Source of the DNA: Aedes albopictus
Taxonomy: Eukaryota; Arthropoda; Insecta; Diptera; Culicidae
Length of the DNA stretch: 64,000 nt
Reading direction: 5' to 3'
Assembly: GCF_035046485.1 (NCBI RefSeq)
Contig: NC_085137.1
Span: forward strand, 476,867,396-476,931,395
Shown: positions 31,556 through 42,029 of the stretch, in pieces
How the letters are laid out: every line of letters begins with the position of its first letter
Numbering within the stretch: position 1 is the stretch's first letter
Notes under the pieces: model-generated
Databases searched by the model: none
Seen by the model: the letters and a program-made list of their open reading frames with translations, nothing else
What the model was told of the DNA's origin: nothing
Translations under genes and position numbers: made by a program

Positions 31556-31865
31556 TCTATATATATAAAAATGAGTTTGAATTCGCTTTGAGGCAACAAA
31601 ACTAACGAACGGATGAACCGATCTGCATGATTTTTGCACGGTTTGGTTCGTCTTCAGGGTGGCTGTGTTTATATGGCAAAAAAAAATAACGAAAATCAAC
31701 TTAGAAGAAGAGCAATTGTAAAATTACTGAAATTCTTATAAGCAGGGAAGAAATTCAAACCGATGGCAATTAAACCAATCTAGAGTGCGGTGCCTAAATG
31801 AGCCCACAGCAGTTGTCAAACAATGATAACCAAAATGGCAGTACAACGTCTGCCGGGACAGCTAG
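31556..31865. mobile_element. Short non-autonomous Helitron (310 bp)
   Basis: Starts TCTATATATATAAAAATGAG and ends CTGCCGGGACAGCTAG before T. The target reads A|T with no duplication. TC start, CTAG end and a GC-rich 3' subterminal segment fit insect Helitrons. It lies at or just past the end of the transposase coding sequence. Confidence 0.82.
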
Positions 31866-33093
31866 TACTAAATATTTTTGGTTCATCTTCTGAATTAGAA
31901 TACCTGTTTGCCTTTACTTTGTCGCCAGGAATAGGCAAAAAACTATGGAATTTCTGAGTGCCTGGTATTGTTTTGGCGTTATTATATATTTCTTCGAGAT
32001 CTCCTGACATTTTAATGTACTGTTCAGTGGATACGTAACAGAAATTTAATTTAGTTATATTTTTATCTGTCTGTACAACTGCCCAATTATATAACTCTCG
32101 TGGAGTTGTTATGGTATTTCCATAATCTCGAGCAAGACTTGCTCTCTTTGCCATTCACTTGAGAGTGCCACCAATAGCATCACATGGACCTTTACCGTGG
32201 GACGTTGCAAAAAAAATGCCATTCTGCTCTTAATGCATGCTTTGACTGGAATCTACATAGACTAGCAAAGTTCTTCTTATTTTTGTATTGTGATGCTGCC
32301 CCATCAGACATAAAATAAATTTTAGAAAAGTTCGTTAATTGTTTCATAAAATCTATCATTTTTGAGATGAACAACTGGATCGCAACTGTATCGTGAGCCA
32401 TTACTTCCGATATGATAATAAAGCTAACATTTACAAGTTTATTATCTTTCATATAGTAAATTTCAAATGGGTGTATTGTTGCTTGCGAGTTGTTCCAATG
32501 ATATCCTTGAGCAGCGTTTTGAATTATGAATGAATAGTTTTCAGAGAAATCACAAATCGCAAGAATTTCATCATCCTTTAATGTATCTTTTTTATTTCTG
32601 AGAAATGATGATTGTTGTTTATGAATAAAGTCGTGTGTTATAAGTTTGTCAATTTTATCAACAAGATACGGAACAAATTCATCAACAGGTTTAATAATCG
32701 TTTCTAAATTACAGCGATCAGTATTCAACCACTGCTGAAATATAATCTCTTCTTTGTCATTTGATTCTAATATCAATGTAAGTTCCTCTTCAATGTGTTC
32801 ATTACAAGCACACTTTTCACAAGCACGGAAAAAGCAATTATCTGTTCTGGTGGAAATATCGCAAAGCATTTTTTGTATTATTTCATCTTGTGACACAATT
32901 CTTATACTGTTGAACATTAAATTTACATTTTCATGAATAGTACATATGCATACATTATGTATACCAGTAGAATCAAGTAAAATACAATGCTTTGGTCGCA
33001 ACTGTGTAAATACTGTGAAACCAATATTCACAGTTTTGTACATATCTACAAAAATCATATAAGCCTCTTTGAGCGACATCATCAAAAGTCGTT

Positions 33094-33150
33094 AAGTGTA
33101 GAATTAGCATAAGTTAAAATACACGTAAATACAAACAAGAAAAAAAAAAA
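33094..33150 (+). mobile_element. Ultra-short poly(A) retroposon, copy 1 (57 bp, 10-bp duplication)
   Basis: AAGTGTAGAATTAGCATAAG, then GTTAAAATACACGTAAATAC and an A tail, flanked by AAAAGTCGTT at 33084-33093 and 33151-33160. Removing it restores the transposase frame (QKRLLMM). A second copy at 38312-38364 starts at the same base. Confidence 0.9.
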
Positions 33151-33733
33151 AAAAGTCGTTTTTGAACTTGTTGTTTTTTTCCATTTCGAACCTCAGAAAC
33201 AAAATCATTTGTTCCTGGCATTGGCCTGCTGATATCATTATCATCAAAAAATTCTCTTACTATTTGTTTTGTATCGTCATCAATACCATGCCCCCTTCTT
33301 TTTTCGGTGGTACAAAGAATACCCTGTTCATAAACAAGATCCTTCACCTACCTCGCCATATACATTGGTGCGTTAAACTCTCTTGTGATTTTATTTACCG
33401 ACCAAGACTTAGGAAGTACAGATAGTATTTTAATCTGTTCGCTTCTGTCAGTTGTAGAGTGATTGAACTTATCCTTTAACTGCATAATTATCTCGTCATA
33501 CGCCTCCACTTTGCCAACATCCGTTGAATCTATTCCGAAGATATTTTTTCGAACTGCTTTCGTAATCTGCAATGATTTGTTTATGCGATATTCCATACTT
33601 CTCATGTTTCTAGATGAGATTGGCGATAAACTCAATGTTTCAGCAATGGTATTAAACTTCTCAATATTATGGGGACCCTGTAGTTGATCTGTTGACGGAA
33701 TTGACTCCAATGATGGAATAGATGGTACCATAT

Positions 33734-33965
33734 CTGTAAGATAAAAGTTAAGGTTAACAATATAATAATGAATGCAGTGGAAAGTTAATGATAGTTATTT
33801 ATGCAACGAGTTGCAAAAATGATTTTTTTTTTCGCACAAGTAGTACATTTATCCAACGAGGCTTGCCGGGTTGGATAAATACGAAGAATACTGAAAAATA
33901 TAGTTTTGCAACGAGCTGCAAAATGAGTTATATAAAAGAAGCTAACACGTTGAAGGCTTACTTAC
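33734..33965 (-). other. Transposase intron with three hairpins
   Basis: Bounded by GTAAGT (33965 side) and TTACAG. It holds three hairpins with CAACGAG or ACGAG at the loop: 33798-33819, 33847-33880 (perfect 11-bp stem ATTTATCCAAC) and 33904-33923 (7-bp stem TTTTGCA). Confidence 0.75.
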
Positions 33966-34296
33966 CCAGCTCATGTTCGATTTGTTGACCACTCGTTGAC
34001 GGCTCTGGTTCTGGAACATCATGATGTTGCTGCCCACTAAATGATGGTTGCATAGTTTCGTCGTTTCCATCCGATCGGCGTTTTTTCGTATTCGGGCTTC
34101 TGTTGTGACTTATCAATCCACGACATGACTCACAAATACTCATCGATTCGTCGATTTCATGTGTATATCCCATGGAATGAATTTTATCTATCAATCTTAA
34201 TGACATGCCCCGTAGATTATGACGGTTGCACTTTGGATGGTTTATTTTTGCACTGCACTTGAATTTGTTGAATTTTGATTTATACGATTGATCCAT

Positions 34297-34596
34297 TACT
34301 TTTCAGAACTGCCTTTAATAACCAAAGAGAAGTAACACGTTGAATGATACCGATTCATTTTCTTGTTTTGTTCATATTTGCTTTAGGTACAACTCTTTAT
34401 TTGTTTTTTTTTTTCGATTAGGTAGTTCGAATCTAATAAATAGCCTTACCTAATATTAGGTAAGAACATGGGGTAGAAACGTTTGGGTAGAAATTACAGC
34501 AGCACGTATGAAATGCGTGTTCTAATTGTATATTGTTTCGTACTTCTAGAGTGCTGCTGCGTGAATATGGGTGCATTGCATTGTCGCATATGACAC
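34297..34596 (-). promoter_or_regulatory. Leader and probable promoter region of the transposase
   Basis: Lies between the exon 1 start codon and the right terminal repeat. It holds an imperfect palindrome around CTTACCTAATATTAGGTAAG (34446-34465). No TATA box is assigned with confidence. Confidence 0.4.
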
Positions 34597-35153
34597 AATA
34601 AGTTTCATTGCATTTTGAGATTACTAGATAACCTTCACTGGTTTAGTTTGTTTTTAAAAAAAGACACTGAAAAAATAATAATTTGGACATGAAAAAGTTT
34701 TTGTTAGAAAAACTTTTTTTCCTTAAAAGTGCCCATCTTGTGATGTATGGACGGTTGGTAGGGAACATAATTACCTGTCTTGAGACAAAATTTCATCAAA
34801 ATCAAAAATGGTGTTTTTTTTAAATCAACTTTGAATTTTTAGAAATGATTTTTTTCAGTGTAGGGCTCATTTTGGATTTTTTCCAGTATTTTTTTCTTAA
34901 AATTTGACTTATTTTGTGATAATCACCCATACAACACTTTTTTGTAGGAGTAGTCATTTTTTGATTAAAAACATTTTAAAAAAATCCATAAAAAAAGTTT
35001 AGCCCTTTTCAAAAGTCAGTCCAGATAAATTTTGAAGAAACTAAGTATGCAAAGTGGCTTATCTAGTCTTGGTGTACATACCCAGAAAGATTCATTGTAA
35101 TCTGAGAGGGTGCTGCCAACTCCGAATACGATTTGGGGCGAAATTCGTCAATA
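34597..35153 (-). repeat. Right terminal inverted repeat of the 5.5-kb transposon
   Basis: Inverted counterpart of 29619-30152. Compared with the left arm it has about 50 extra bases around TTTCAAAAGTCAGTCCAGAT. Confidence 0.85.
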
Positions 35154-35264
35154 TTGGACACAAGTTCCGTACTGAGCGCAAGCTGTAAATTAAAAAAAAA
35201 AAACGTTGGGAAAATGGGCGTTTTATGACGGTGTTCTTTGGTTACAGGTGATATGATGTAACAT

Positions 35265-36077
35265 CCCAGGTAACGAATAAGCATTTAAAGAAGTATATCA
35301 GTTTTTCAACTGCAGTCTATTTGCTTACTGTCATATCATAGCTAATTGACTGCTAAACTGCCCTGAATTAGCAATTTAAATGCTGCTTCAAATCTGACAG
35401 ATGCACGGTAAAGCTTGGTTAACAAGCATCACAACTGCTACTTGTTTGCCATAGAGCTGCTAAGAGATGCTAAAATCACAACACATTTCAACTATCTAAT
35501 TTACCAATCTCGACAGTAACTGCCGCTATTATTCGGATGTCCTCTCATTTATGGGTAGCAATGAATTAAATAAATTGAAGAACAGATGGTTTTCTAAACA
35601 AATTTTCCCTGGTTCGTTTTCTATTATTAATTTTGATAATCAGCATATGGCAGGACCCTAAAAAGCAAAGCCAAATAATTCCCGGTGTGATGTTTAAGCC
35701 TTAAATAGACCTAAAAATCAGCGCACATTATCTGATCGTCAATAGCTTGTCATGTTTTCGAAGAAATTAGCAATAAAACAAACAACTGTATATCCCGAAC
35801 GGGCACTATCTTCAAAAGTTTAAAAGAAAAGAGAGAAAAAATGAGAAGAGCAAGGGAGAACAATGCAATGGGGGGAAATGAGCAGGGAAAATATTTTTGT
35901 TTTTTTTTTGCAATTCGATAGGATATATAAGCATTTATTCTGCCGTATATCGGGCCAAACCCTGAATTTGAGTAGCACTTAAGGCGCATATACGACAGAT
36001 TAGCATTCAATGACCTGCTGTAAAGGCGCCAATAGTGCTAAATAAATGCCATTTTAACTGCTTATTGGTTACCTGGT
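35265..36077. mobile_element. MITE family C, copy 1 (813 bp, AT duplication)
   Basis: Begins CCCAGGTAACGAATAAGC and ends GCTTATTGGTTACCTGGT, flanked by AT. The interior is colinear with copy 2 at 43973-44854 (GCTAA.CTGCCCTG.ATTAGC, AACAAGCATC.TAACTGCTAC and GGCGCATATACG). Short frames are not convincing. Confidence 0.9.
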
Positions 36078-36086
36078 ATGTTTTAA

Positions 36087-36965
36087 CCTTCACGTACCCG
36101 ACTGGCATTTCGTCAATTTTCTTCCGATTTTTTCGAAGTCACCCTTAATCGATCATAAATAGGTGCAAGTTTATTACACTCAAGTGGCCGTGCAATATCC
36201 GGAACCTTTCCGGAGATATTCCGGATAGTGCTGGGGTCAGGAGGTTGGGGGGTGTTCTATTTTGCCAAATGGCTAAAAGTGATTATTTCGTGTGTTATTG
36301 TGTTTGAGAGGCTCCCGCTGAACCTGTTCTAGGTGTTCCGGAGCGGTCATATCAGTTGATACAGACTTCAGTCTACCGTTTCTGACTCAGCCATTCGAAA
36401 TCATGATATGCCGCACGGCATGCCTAGGTTGAAACCCAGAAGTGTCCCCCAATTAGGCTCCGCGGAACCTGTCAAGTGGATCCGGATGGGCCAACTTATT
36501 CAAATCTGGTGGTCGCAGTTGTGTTTCACTGTTCGCAACAAATAATTTGCTGAAAATCGATGGTTCAAACACAATAACACACGAAATAATCACTTTTAGC
36601 CATTTTGGGCACCCCCCTGACCCCAGTACCATCCGGAATATCTCCTGAATAGTATTGGATATTGCATGGCTAGGAGCGGACCTGGTTGGATGGTTAGAAC
36701 ACGTGACTATCACGCCGAGGACCTGGGATCGAATCCCACTCCTGACAAACTCACAAAATGTGAGTTCTTCCTTCGGAAGGGAAGTAAAGCGTGGGTCCCG
36801 AGATGAACTAGCCCAGGGCTAAAAATCCTGTTAATACAGATAAAAAAAAATATTGCATGGCCACTTGAGTGTAATAAATTAGCACCAATTTATGATCGAT
36901 TGGATGGAAATTGACGAAATGCTAGCATTTCGAAAATGAGTTGTCGGGGGTCGGATACGCGAAGG
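36087..36965. mobile_element. TTAA-flanked foldback (piggyBac-type target), interrupted by a SINE
   Basis: TTAA lies at 36083-36086 and 36966-36969. Ends CCTTCACGTACCCGAC and GTCGGATACGCGAAGG are inverted, and the arms stay complementary for about 200 bp (CGATCATAAAT, TTACACTCAAGTGGCC, GGAGATATTCCGGAT, GTGATTATTTCGTGTGTTAT). TTAA duplication is the mark of piggyBac elements. No transposase is present. Confidence 0.88.
36671..36849 (+). mobile_element. tRNA-derived SINE family 2, full length (Feilai-like)
   Basis: The head contains CTGGTTGGATGGTTAGAACA (A-box region) and GGGATCGAATCCCACTCC (B box), followed by a unique body and an A tail. A 12-bp duplication ATATTGCATGGC (36659-36670, 36850-36861) is perfect. 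The layout resembles the Feilai SINEs of Aedes; family name by resemblance only. It inserted in the right arm of the TTAA foldback. Confidence 0.92.
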
Positions 36966-37299
36966 TTAACTGTGTATTTCAAATTGGAACGAACTCACCA
37001 ATTTGACTGTTTGCACATAACCATTCACAGGAAGCAAAATTATTTAAACCCCTGGCTAACATAAATGCATAATGCTTCAAGTAACTTGAGCCTACTTTTG
37101 CGTTCACTAAAAATTCTAATGACTATTGAAAGATTATTTCTCGATTTATTGACCACCGTTTAGCCCAACAAGAACGCTCCTTCAATATTCAATATTTAGA
37201 ACTATTCTAGGGAAACCCCTCCATAAATTAGTGTTTCTCTAAATTTGTCGGTAAATATCACGATAGAAAATTCTCGTAGAATATCCTAGAATGATTTCA

Positions 37300-38734
37300 A
37301 CATTAATTCCTTCAAATTTTCCTCCTGGTACCACTTTATTCCTCCAGATTTTTTTTTCTTGGGTCTTTTTCAGGAGTTCATCAAGAAATTTCTCAAAAGA
37401 TACATCTTGAATCTAGTCCACGGTCTTTTTCAGAAATTCTTTCTAGGGTTTCTTCGGGGATTCTTAAGAAATTTCTTCAAAGATTGCTGCAGAAGTTCGT
37501 TTATTTCTACAAGAGATTTTGAAAGAATTTTTTGATGAATATTATCAAAACTTCCTCCAAGAGATTTTCTTAGGAAAAACAAATGCAATTCAAGAGATGT
37601 GTTTTGACAGAGTTTCAATGATTCGTTTAGTAATTCCTTCTTTTTTTCTTCCTTAATTTTTCTTCCAGAAACTCTATTTAAAATAATTGCCAGAATTTCT
37701 TCAGAGGTCCCTTCAAGTATTGCTGCATGTGTTCAGGTCATCTCTCAGGTTTTTCGGAAAGTTCCTCCGGGAGATTGCTTAGGGTTAATAAAGACCTTTT
37801 TCTCAGGGATTTTTCCAGATTTTCTCCGGTAATGCTTAAAAAAAATTTCCATAGATTCTCTAAACAGTACTTGCAGAAATTGTACCAGAATATATTGTTT
37901 CGCAAATTTTAAAGAATTTTTCAAGAAATTCTTTTACCAATACCAGCAAAGGGTTCTGCAGTTTTCCGGGTATTCTTTCAAAAAATCCTCTAAGGGTCCC
38001 TTTTTTCTTCAGAAATTGCAACAGTACCTTTGTGTAAAAAATTTGCAGAGATTTTTGGTGACATTTTAAGGAAAATGAAAATTTCTTCACGAGTTTCTCT
38101 AATAGAAACTCGTAGAAATTCCAAAGCAAGTTCCTCGTAGAAAATTTGAAGAATTGCCTCTAGGTAATACCGGGACTTTTTAGGGGATCTAATTCTCCAG
38201 GGAAATAGTTTGAAAATTCTTCATAGAGCCTTTCCAGAATTCTTCCAGCTCTTTCATGTGCATTTTCTGAGAGGACTTAAAAAAACTCTTAAGATGAACT
38301 AATCCTTAGCTAAGTGTAAAATTAGCATAAGTTAAAATACACATTAATAAAAACAAAAAAAAAAACTATTCCCTAGCTGAATTCCCGATACGAATGCCTA
38401 TTAGGATAAAGTGTCGTAAATAAATAATAATGATAAAATAAATTAGTTTAATTCCTAAAGAAATCGTTATAATTCTGAGGAAGTCCATTGGGGTATTTTT
38501 AAAGAAATTTCTGAAATAATTCCTGAAGAAAATTTCTCCACAAATCTTCAGTAGAATCCCTGTGGAAACCTCTGGAAGTACTCTTCAATGAATCGCGAGA
38601 AAAGTGTTTGAAGAAATCCCAAAGAAATTCGTGAAGTATTATCTGGAAAAACTCATAGGGAAACTTTTGGTGATATTCTTAGAAAAGTTTATTGGGAAAT
38701 TATAGAAAAAATCCGGGGAATGTTTTTTTTTTAA
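37300..38734. repeat. Degenerate GAATTCC-type repeat, mixed orientation
   Basis: Words such as TTTCTTCAGAAATT, CTTCCAGAAATTC and AATCCCTGTGGAAACC recur with strong decay. Frames across it are repeat artefacts. Confidence 0.65.
38312..38364 (+). mobile_element. Ultra-short poly(A) retroposon, copy 2 (53 bp)
   Basis: AAGTGTAAAATTAGCATAAG, then GTTAAAATACAC and an A-rich tail. The flanks 38298-38311 and 38365-38378 are a 14-bp duplication with two mismatches. The 5' end is the same as in copy 1 at 33094. Confidence 0.8.
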
Positions 38735-39135
38735 TCTAAGATAGTATTGTATCTCGCATCGAGCATGGCGCAAACCTCGGCTGTTCCACCGCATCCAAGC
38801 AGCGTGCGAATGTGCCATTCATTCGCACTGCCTATTGTGTCTCCAAACCATCGATCGCATCGTCAGCCTAACGTCGCGATGGGCAGCGTGCGATCAACGT
38901 CCAGCGCACTGCGGTGCGCGCGTCTATAGAATGTAATTGAATTATCTTTCCGTACTGTGTGTTGTGGTTGCCTATAAAAGGCAACCGCGTTTTCTGTATT
39001 AGGTATAAGTTTTACTCGTTCCCCATCGAGCAGACACGCCGTCTGTCTCGATGGCAAATATAGTTTGAAATCAAAGTAGTTGTTCTTTATCGCCACCTCG
39101 AGCCAAGCCCCCCCCCTCCATCAACACAACGTAGA
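38735..39135 (+). promoter_or_regulatory. Promoter-like or LTR-like block with TATA palindrome
   Basis: A GC-richer insert within the decayed GAATTCC repeat. GGTTGCC-TATAAAA-GGCAACC at 38966-38986 is a perfect 7-bp inverted repeat around a TATA box. About 45 bases downstream, 39022-39054 forms a 13-bp stem (CCATCGAGCAGAC/GTCTGTCTCGATGG) with one bulge. A U3-R segment of a solo LTR would explain this, but I could not find a TSD or matching ends. Confidence 0.45.
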
Positions 39136-39139
39136 ACCC

Positions 39140-39825
39140 TAGCCCTGGACGAAACAGAGAGTTTTCTGAAAGTAATCCTGCAACATTCTGTGGATGTATT
39201 CCTCATGAAAATCCGGTAGAAATACTTTGAGAAACACAAAGATAAGCTTGTGTAAAGAGCTCTTTAAAAAATCTTGAGATATATCTAAAGAAATTCCTGT
39301 AAAAGTTCCTAGGGACTTTTTCTGAATAAATGCTTTGAAAAATCCAAGAAAAATTCTAAAAATAATATTCAACCTTTTCATGCATCACCTTGGGGGTGGA
39401 TCGCTGGCGTAGTGCACAGTTTGTGTCATAAATGGCCCTAATGCTCAAGGAGGAATAAAGAAAATGACAGAGAAATTTCTGAGGGAATGCATTTAGGAAT
39501 AACCGAAGGAAATCTTGAACGTATCTGTTGACCTGCTGCAGATATCTCTGGAGGAATTCCTAACTGATCCATTGAAAGTCATAACGCAAAAATTTCTATC
39601 AAAATTCCTGTACGATTTTCTTGAAAAAACTGCAAAGAAATGTTGGGGCATATTCCTGCGTAAGTTTTCAATGTAATATATATTTCCATTAGTTAGCAAA
39701 TATATGGTGGACTACTTGAAGAAATACCTGTTCGAATCGCTGAAGAAGCCTGGAAAACTTGGTGGAGAAACCACTGTTATAATTTATTAAGAGCTCTTTC
39801 AAGTATTTTCCAAAAGAACCCTGGT
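39140..39825. repeat. Degenerate GAATTCC-type repeat
   Basis: Continues the family of 37300-38734 with AATTCCTGTAAAAGTTCC and TCTCTGGAGGAATTCC. Confidence 0.6.
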
Positions 39826-39838
39826 AAAAAATCTGAAG

Positions 39839-41683
39839 CCGGGGCCCGTGGCGTAGTTGGTCACACGTTCGCTTCATATGCGGATTAGACTGTCCCAAAA
39901 AAAAAAAATCGATGTTCGAAAAGTCAAGGTGCTCAACCCTTAAATGAAAGATATACATATTTGAAGCATTTTTGTAGAACATTTCGATTTTCTAAAAAAT
40001 CATTTAGAGGTTCCGCTAGGGCGATTTTTGAAAAATGGCCTTTTTTCATGAAAAGCCTCCAAAAATTCATTTTTTCGTAATATTTTTTTCAACTTCTGAA
40101 TTTTTTCAATATTTTTCTATTTTTCCATGGACCTCTAGGCATTCTTGAAGGGGATAGGTTTTTGAAATATTGTATTTATATTGACGGCAGAACCGTTTTT
40201 GTGCTAATAAAAATACTATTTTTTGAGAATTTTTCATTTAAATTAGAGAAAAAAATACATGTACGATTTTTTATTTTCAACCATGAAAAGTTTATCTGCT
40301 AGTACTATTTGTATGCGTCATTTCTTTAAAAAAAGATTCAAAATATCTTGTCTAGAAGCTGAGATATTACGCTTTAAGTAAATGGACAATATTTCAAATT
40401 TTTGCAAAACTTTGTATATATGGAATATTGTAAGGTCTTTGTGACACTCCAATGTACGTAAACAAAAAGAAGCTAGGCTTAAACATACAGCTTTCCTTAT
40501 TGGATGGTCAAGCTAGTTTAAACATGGATCTTTTATTCTGGGGTGATTGGCAGTAGATTCATGAAGAGCTTTCATCTGAATAACTTACAACAATGACGGA
40601 TAGCAACGCATTGATTTCGATATTATGTTGTGGAATTCTCGACTATTACACTCCTTTTCTGAAGTAGCAACCATTCCATGCAGAGATAACATAATAGTGA
40701 TGAAATTAATAAAAAATAATTAAGTTAAGTCAAGACTGATTTTAAAAAACTTGGAAAATAATAAAAATAATAGGCTTTTGAGGAATATATTGTGCATTTA
40801 CTAAAATCCTAATATCTCAGCTTCTAGACAAGATATTTTCAATCTTTTTTTAGAGAAATGACGCATACAAATAGTAGTATCTGATAAAGTTTTCAAAATT
40901 GAAAATAAAAAATCGTGCATGTATTTTTTTCTCAAATTTAGATGAAACATTCTCAAAAAAAATGTCTTTTTATCAACATAAAAACGGTTCTGCCGTTAAT
41001 ATAAATACAATATTTCAAAAACTTATCCCTTTCAAGGATGCCTAGAGGTCCATAGAAAAATAGAAAAATATTGAAAAAATTTAAAAGTTGTAAAAATTTT
41101 ACGAAAAAATGATTATTTTAAGACTTTTCATGAAAAAAGGCCATTTTTCAAAAATCGCCCTGGCGGAACCTCTAAATGTTTTTTTTAGAAAATCGAAATG
41201 TTCTACAAAAATGCTTCAAATATGCACATCTTTCATTTAAGGGTTAAGCACCTAGACTTTTTGAACATCGATTTTTTTTGGGACAGTCTAATGCGGATGG
41301 TCATGGGTTTGATTCCCAGCCCCGGCACTTTCAATTTTTCGTCAGTTGCTTTTCCCCCGAGAGCAACTGACACTGACCCTCTTCTGAGCCCCATGGCTAA
41401 AACGGACCCGGATACCTGGACATCGGCGAACTGCTACTCATAATGGACCCCCAATCGGACTGGAAAGGAACAACGGCCATCCATCATCATCCTTGTGCTC
41501 ATCATTCTACTAGGTATAAAGTAGAAAAGTGAAAGCAGCAGAAGGGCAACCAGTTCGATGAAGTAGAATAGAATCTAGGCGCTGTACAAAAATGTAAGTG
41601 CAGCTGTCAATTGAAATTGCTCACGTAGCGCCCCAGTGGACAATAGAGCTGTAAATTAGGTTAAGTTATTAAGAATAAAAAAA
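39839..41683 (+). mobile_element. tRNA-derived SINE family 1, copy 2, split by a hAT-type element
   Basis: GGGGCCCGTGGCGTAGTTGG starts at 39841. The tRNA-like head is cut after ATGCGGAT and resumes at 41291 with GGTTTGATTCCCAGCCCC. The body and A tail run to about 41683. A roughly 13-bp duplication AAAAAATCTGAAG lies at 39826-39838 and 41680-41692. The SINE is older than the 1.4-kb insertion. Confidence 0.93.
39886..41290. mobile_element. 8-bp duplicating foldback element with ~0.49-kb TIRs (1405 bp)
   Basis: Ends TAGACTGTCCCAAAA and GGGACAGTCTA, flanked by ATGCGGAT at 39878-39885 and 41291-41298. The arms are complementary for nearly 0.5 kb (GTAGAACATTTCGATTTTCT, GCGATTTTTGAAAAATGGCC, TGACGGCAGAACCG, CTAGAAGCTGAGATATTA). 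The central 0.4 kb has no transposase frame. The TSD length fits hAT or P-type elements. Confidence 0.93.
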
Positions 41684-41693
41684 ATCTGAAGGA

Positions 41694-41716
41694 NNNNNNN
41701 NNNNNNNNNNNNNNNN
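41694..41716. other. Assembly gap (23 N)
   Basis: Immediately after the right duplication of the split SINE. Same length as the gap at 631-653. Confidence 0.99.
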
Positions 41717-41884
41717 TCTGGCAGAAGAGATTGACGATTGTAATACTATTTTATTGTCGATCTGAGGACCAATGACGGTAGTTTGTATATGGGTACTGTG
41801 TAGGGTAGACTCTTTTCTTTGTATTATTTAGTTCAATATGTTTACATAGGTAAAACAAAGTTCACTATAATACGCCACACCTCC

Positions 41885-42005
41885 TGGAAGCTGTGTTCGC
41901 TGCGACCTCGTGGTTCATTTTTCGCCGCAAAAGATCGTCGTTAGCACGCGTCGATCGAAATTCCGAGTGCTTGCAGGTCCTCTTAGAACATGGTCCATGT
42001 GGCCC
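41885..42005 (-). pseudogene. Short RTE-like LINE C-terminal fragment
   Basis: Nucleotide match to 12860-12985: CTCGTGGTTCAT, CGTTAGCACGCGTCG, CCGAGTGCTTGCAGGTCCTC and GAACATGGTCCATG. It covers part of the thumb/C-terminal region only. Confidence 0.75.
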
Positions 42006-42029
42006 GAAAGGTAGGTATTATAAAGTTAA

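Larger units (their letters stand above)
31866..34296 (-). pseudogene. Two-exon transposase, unassigned superfamily, inactivated
   Basis: Exon 1 (34296-33966) begins MDQSYKSKFNKFKC and has two cysteine/histidine clusters (KC.AKINHPKCNRHN and ICESC), a likely zinc-binding head. A GTAAGT donor and TTACAG acceptor frame an intron at 33734-33965, and the codon split G|AT is consistent. Exon 2 carries SVLPKSWSVNKI, DNDISRPMPGTNDFVS, QLRPKHCILLDSTG, ILAICDFSENYSFI, IYFMSDGAASQYKNK, then WHFF and GKGPCDAIGG. The aspartates in CDFSENY, MSDGAA and GPCDAIGG are candidate catalytic residues. Damage: TAG at 33348-33350, the 57-bp insertion, one extra A in the run 32209-32216, and TGA at 32155-32157. I have seen this protein pattern as a multicopy uncharacterised family in arthropods and hydra but cannot name its superfamily. 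Confidence 0.8.
29619..35153 (-). mobile_element. DNA transposon with ~0.53-kb TIRs and unassigned transposase
   Basis: The left arm 29619-30152 is the inverted complement of 34597-35153. Landmarks in order: GACG(G/A)ATTTCGC, GGCAGCACCCTCTCAGATTA, GATAAGCCACTTTGCATAC, AAGTGTTGTATGGGTGATTA, GATGGGCACTTTTAAGG and CCAGTGAAGG. A two-exon gene on the minus strand (31866-34296) fills the middle. Three later insertions are an LTR element (30330-31496), a Helitron (31556-31865) and a 57-bp retroposon (33094-33150). Without them the element is about 4.0 kb. The exact outer ends and TSD are unclear because the outer tips have diverged. Confidence 0.82.
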
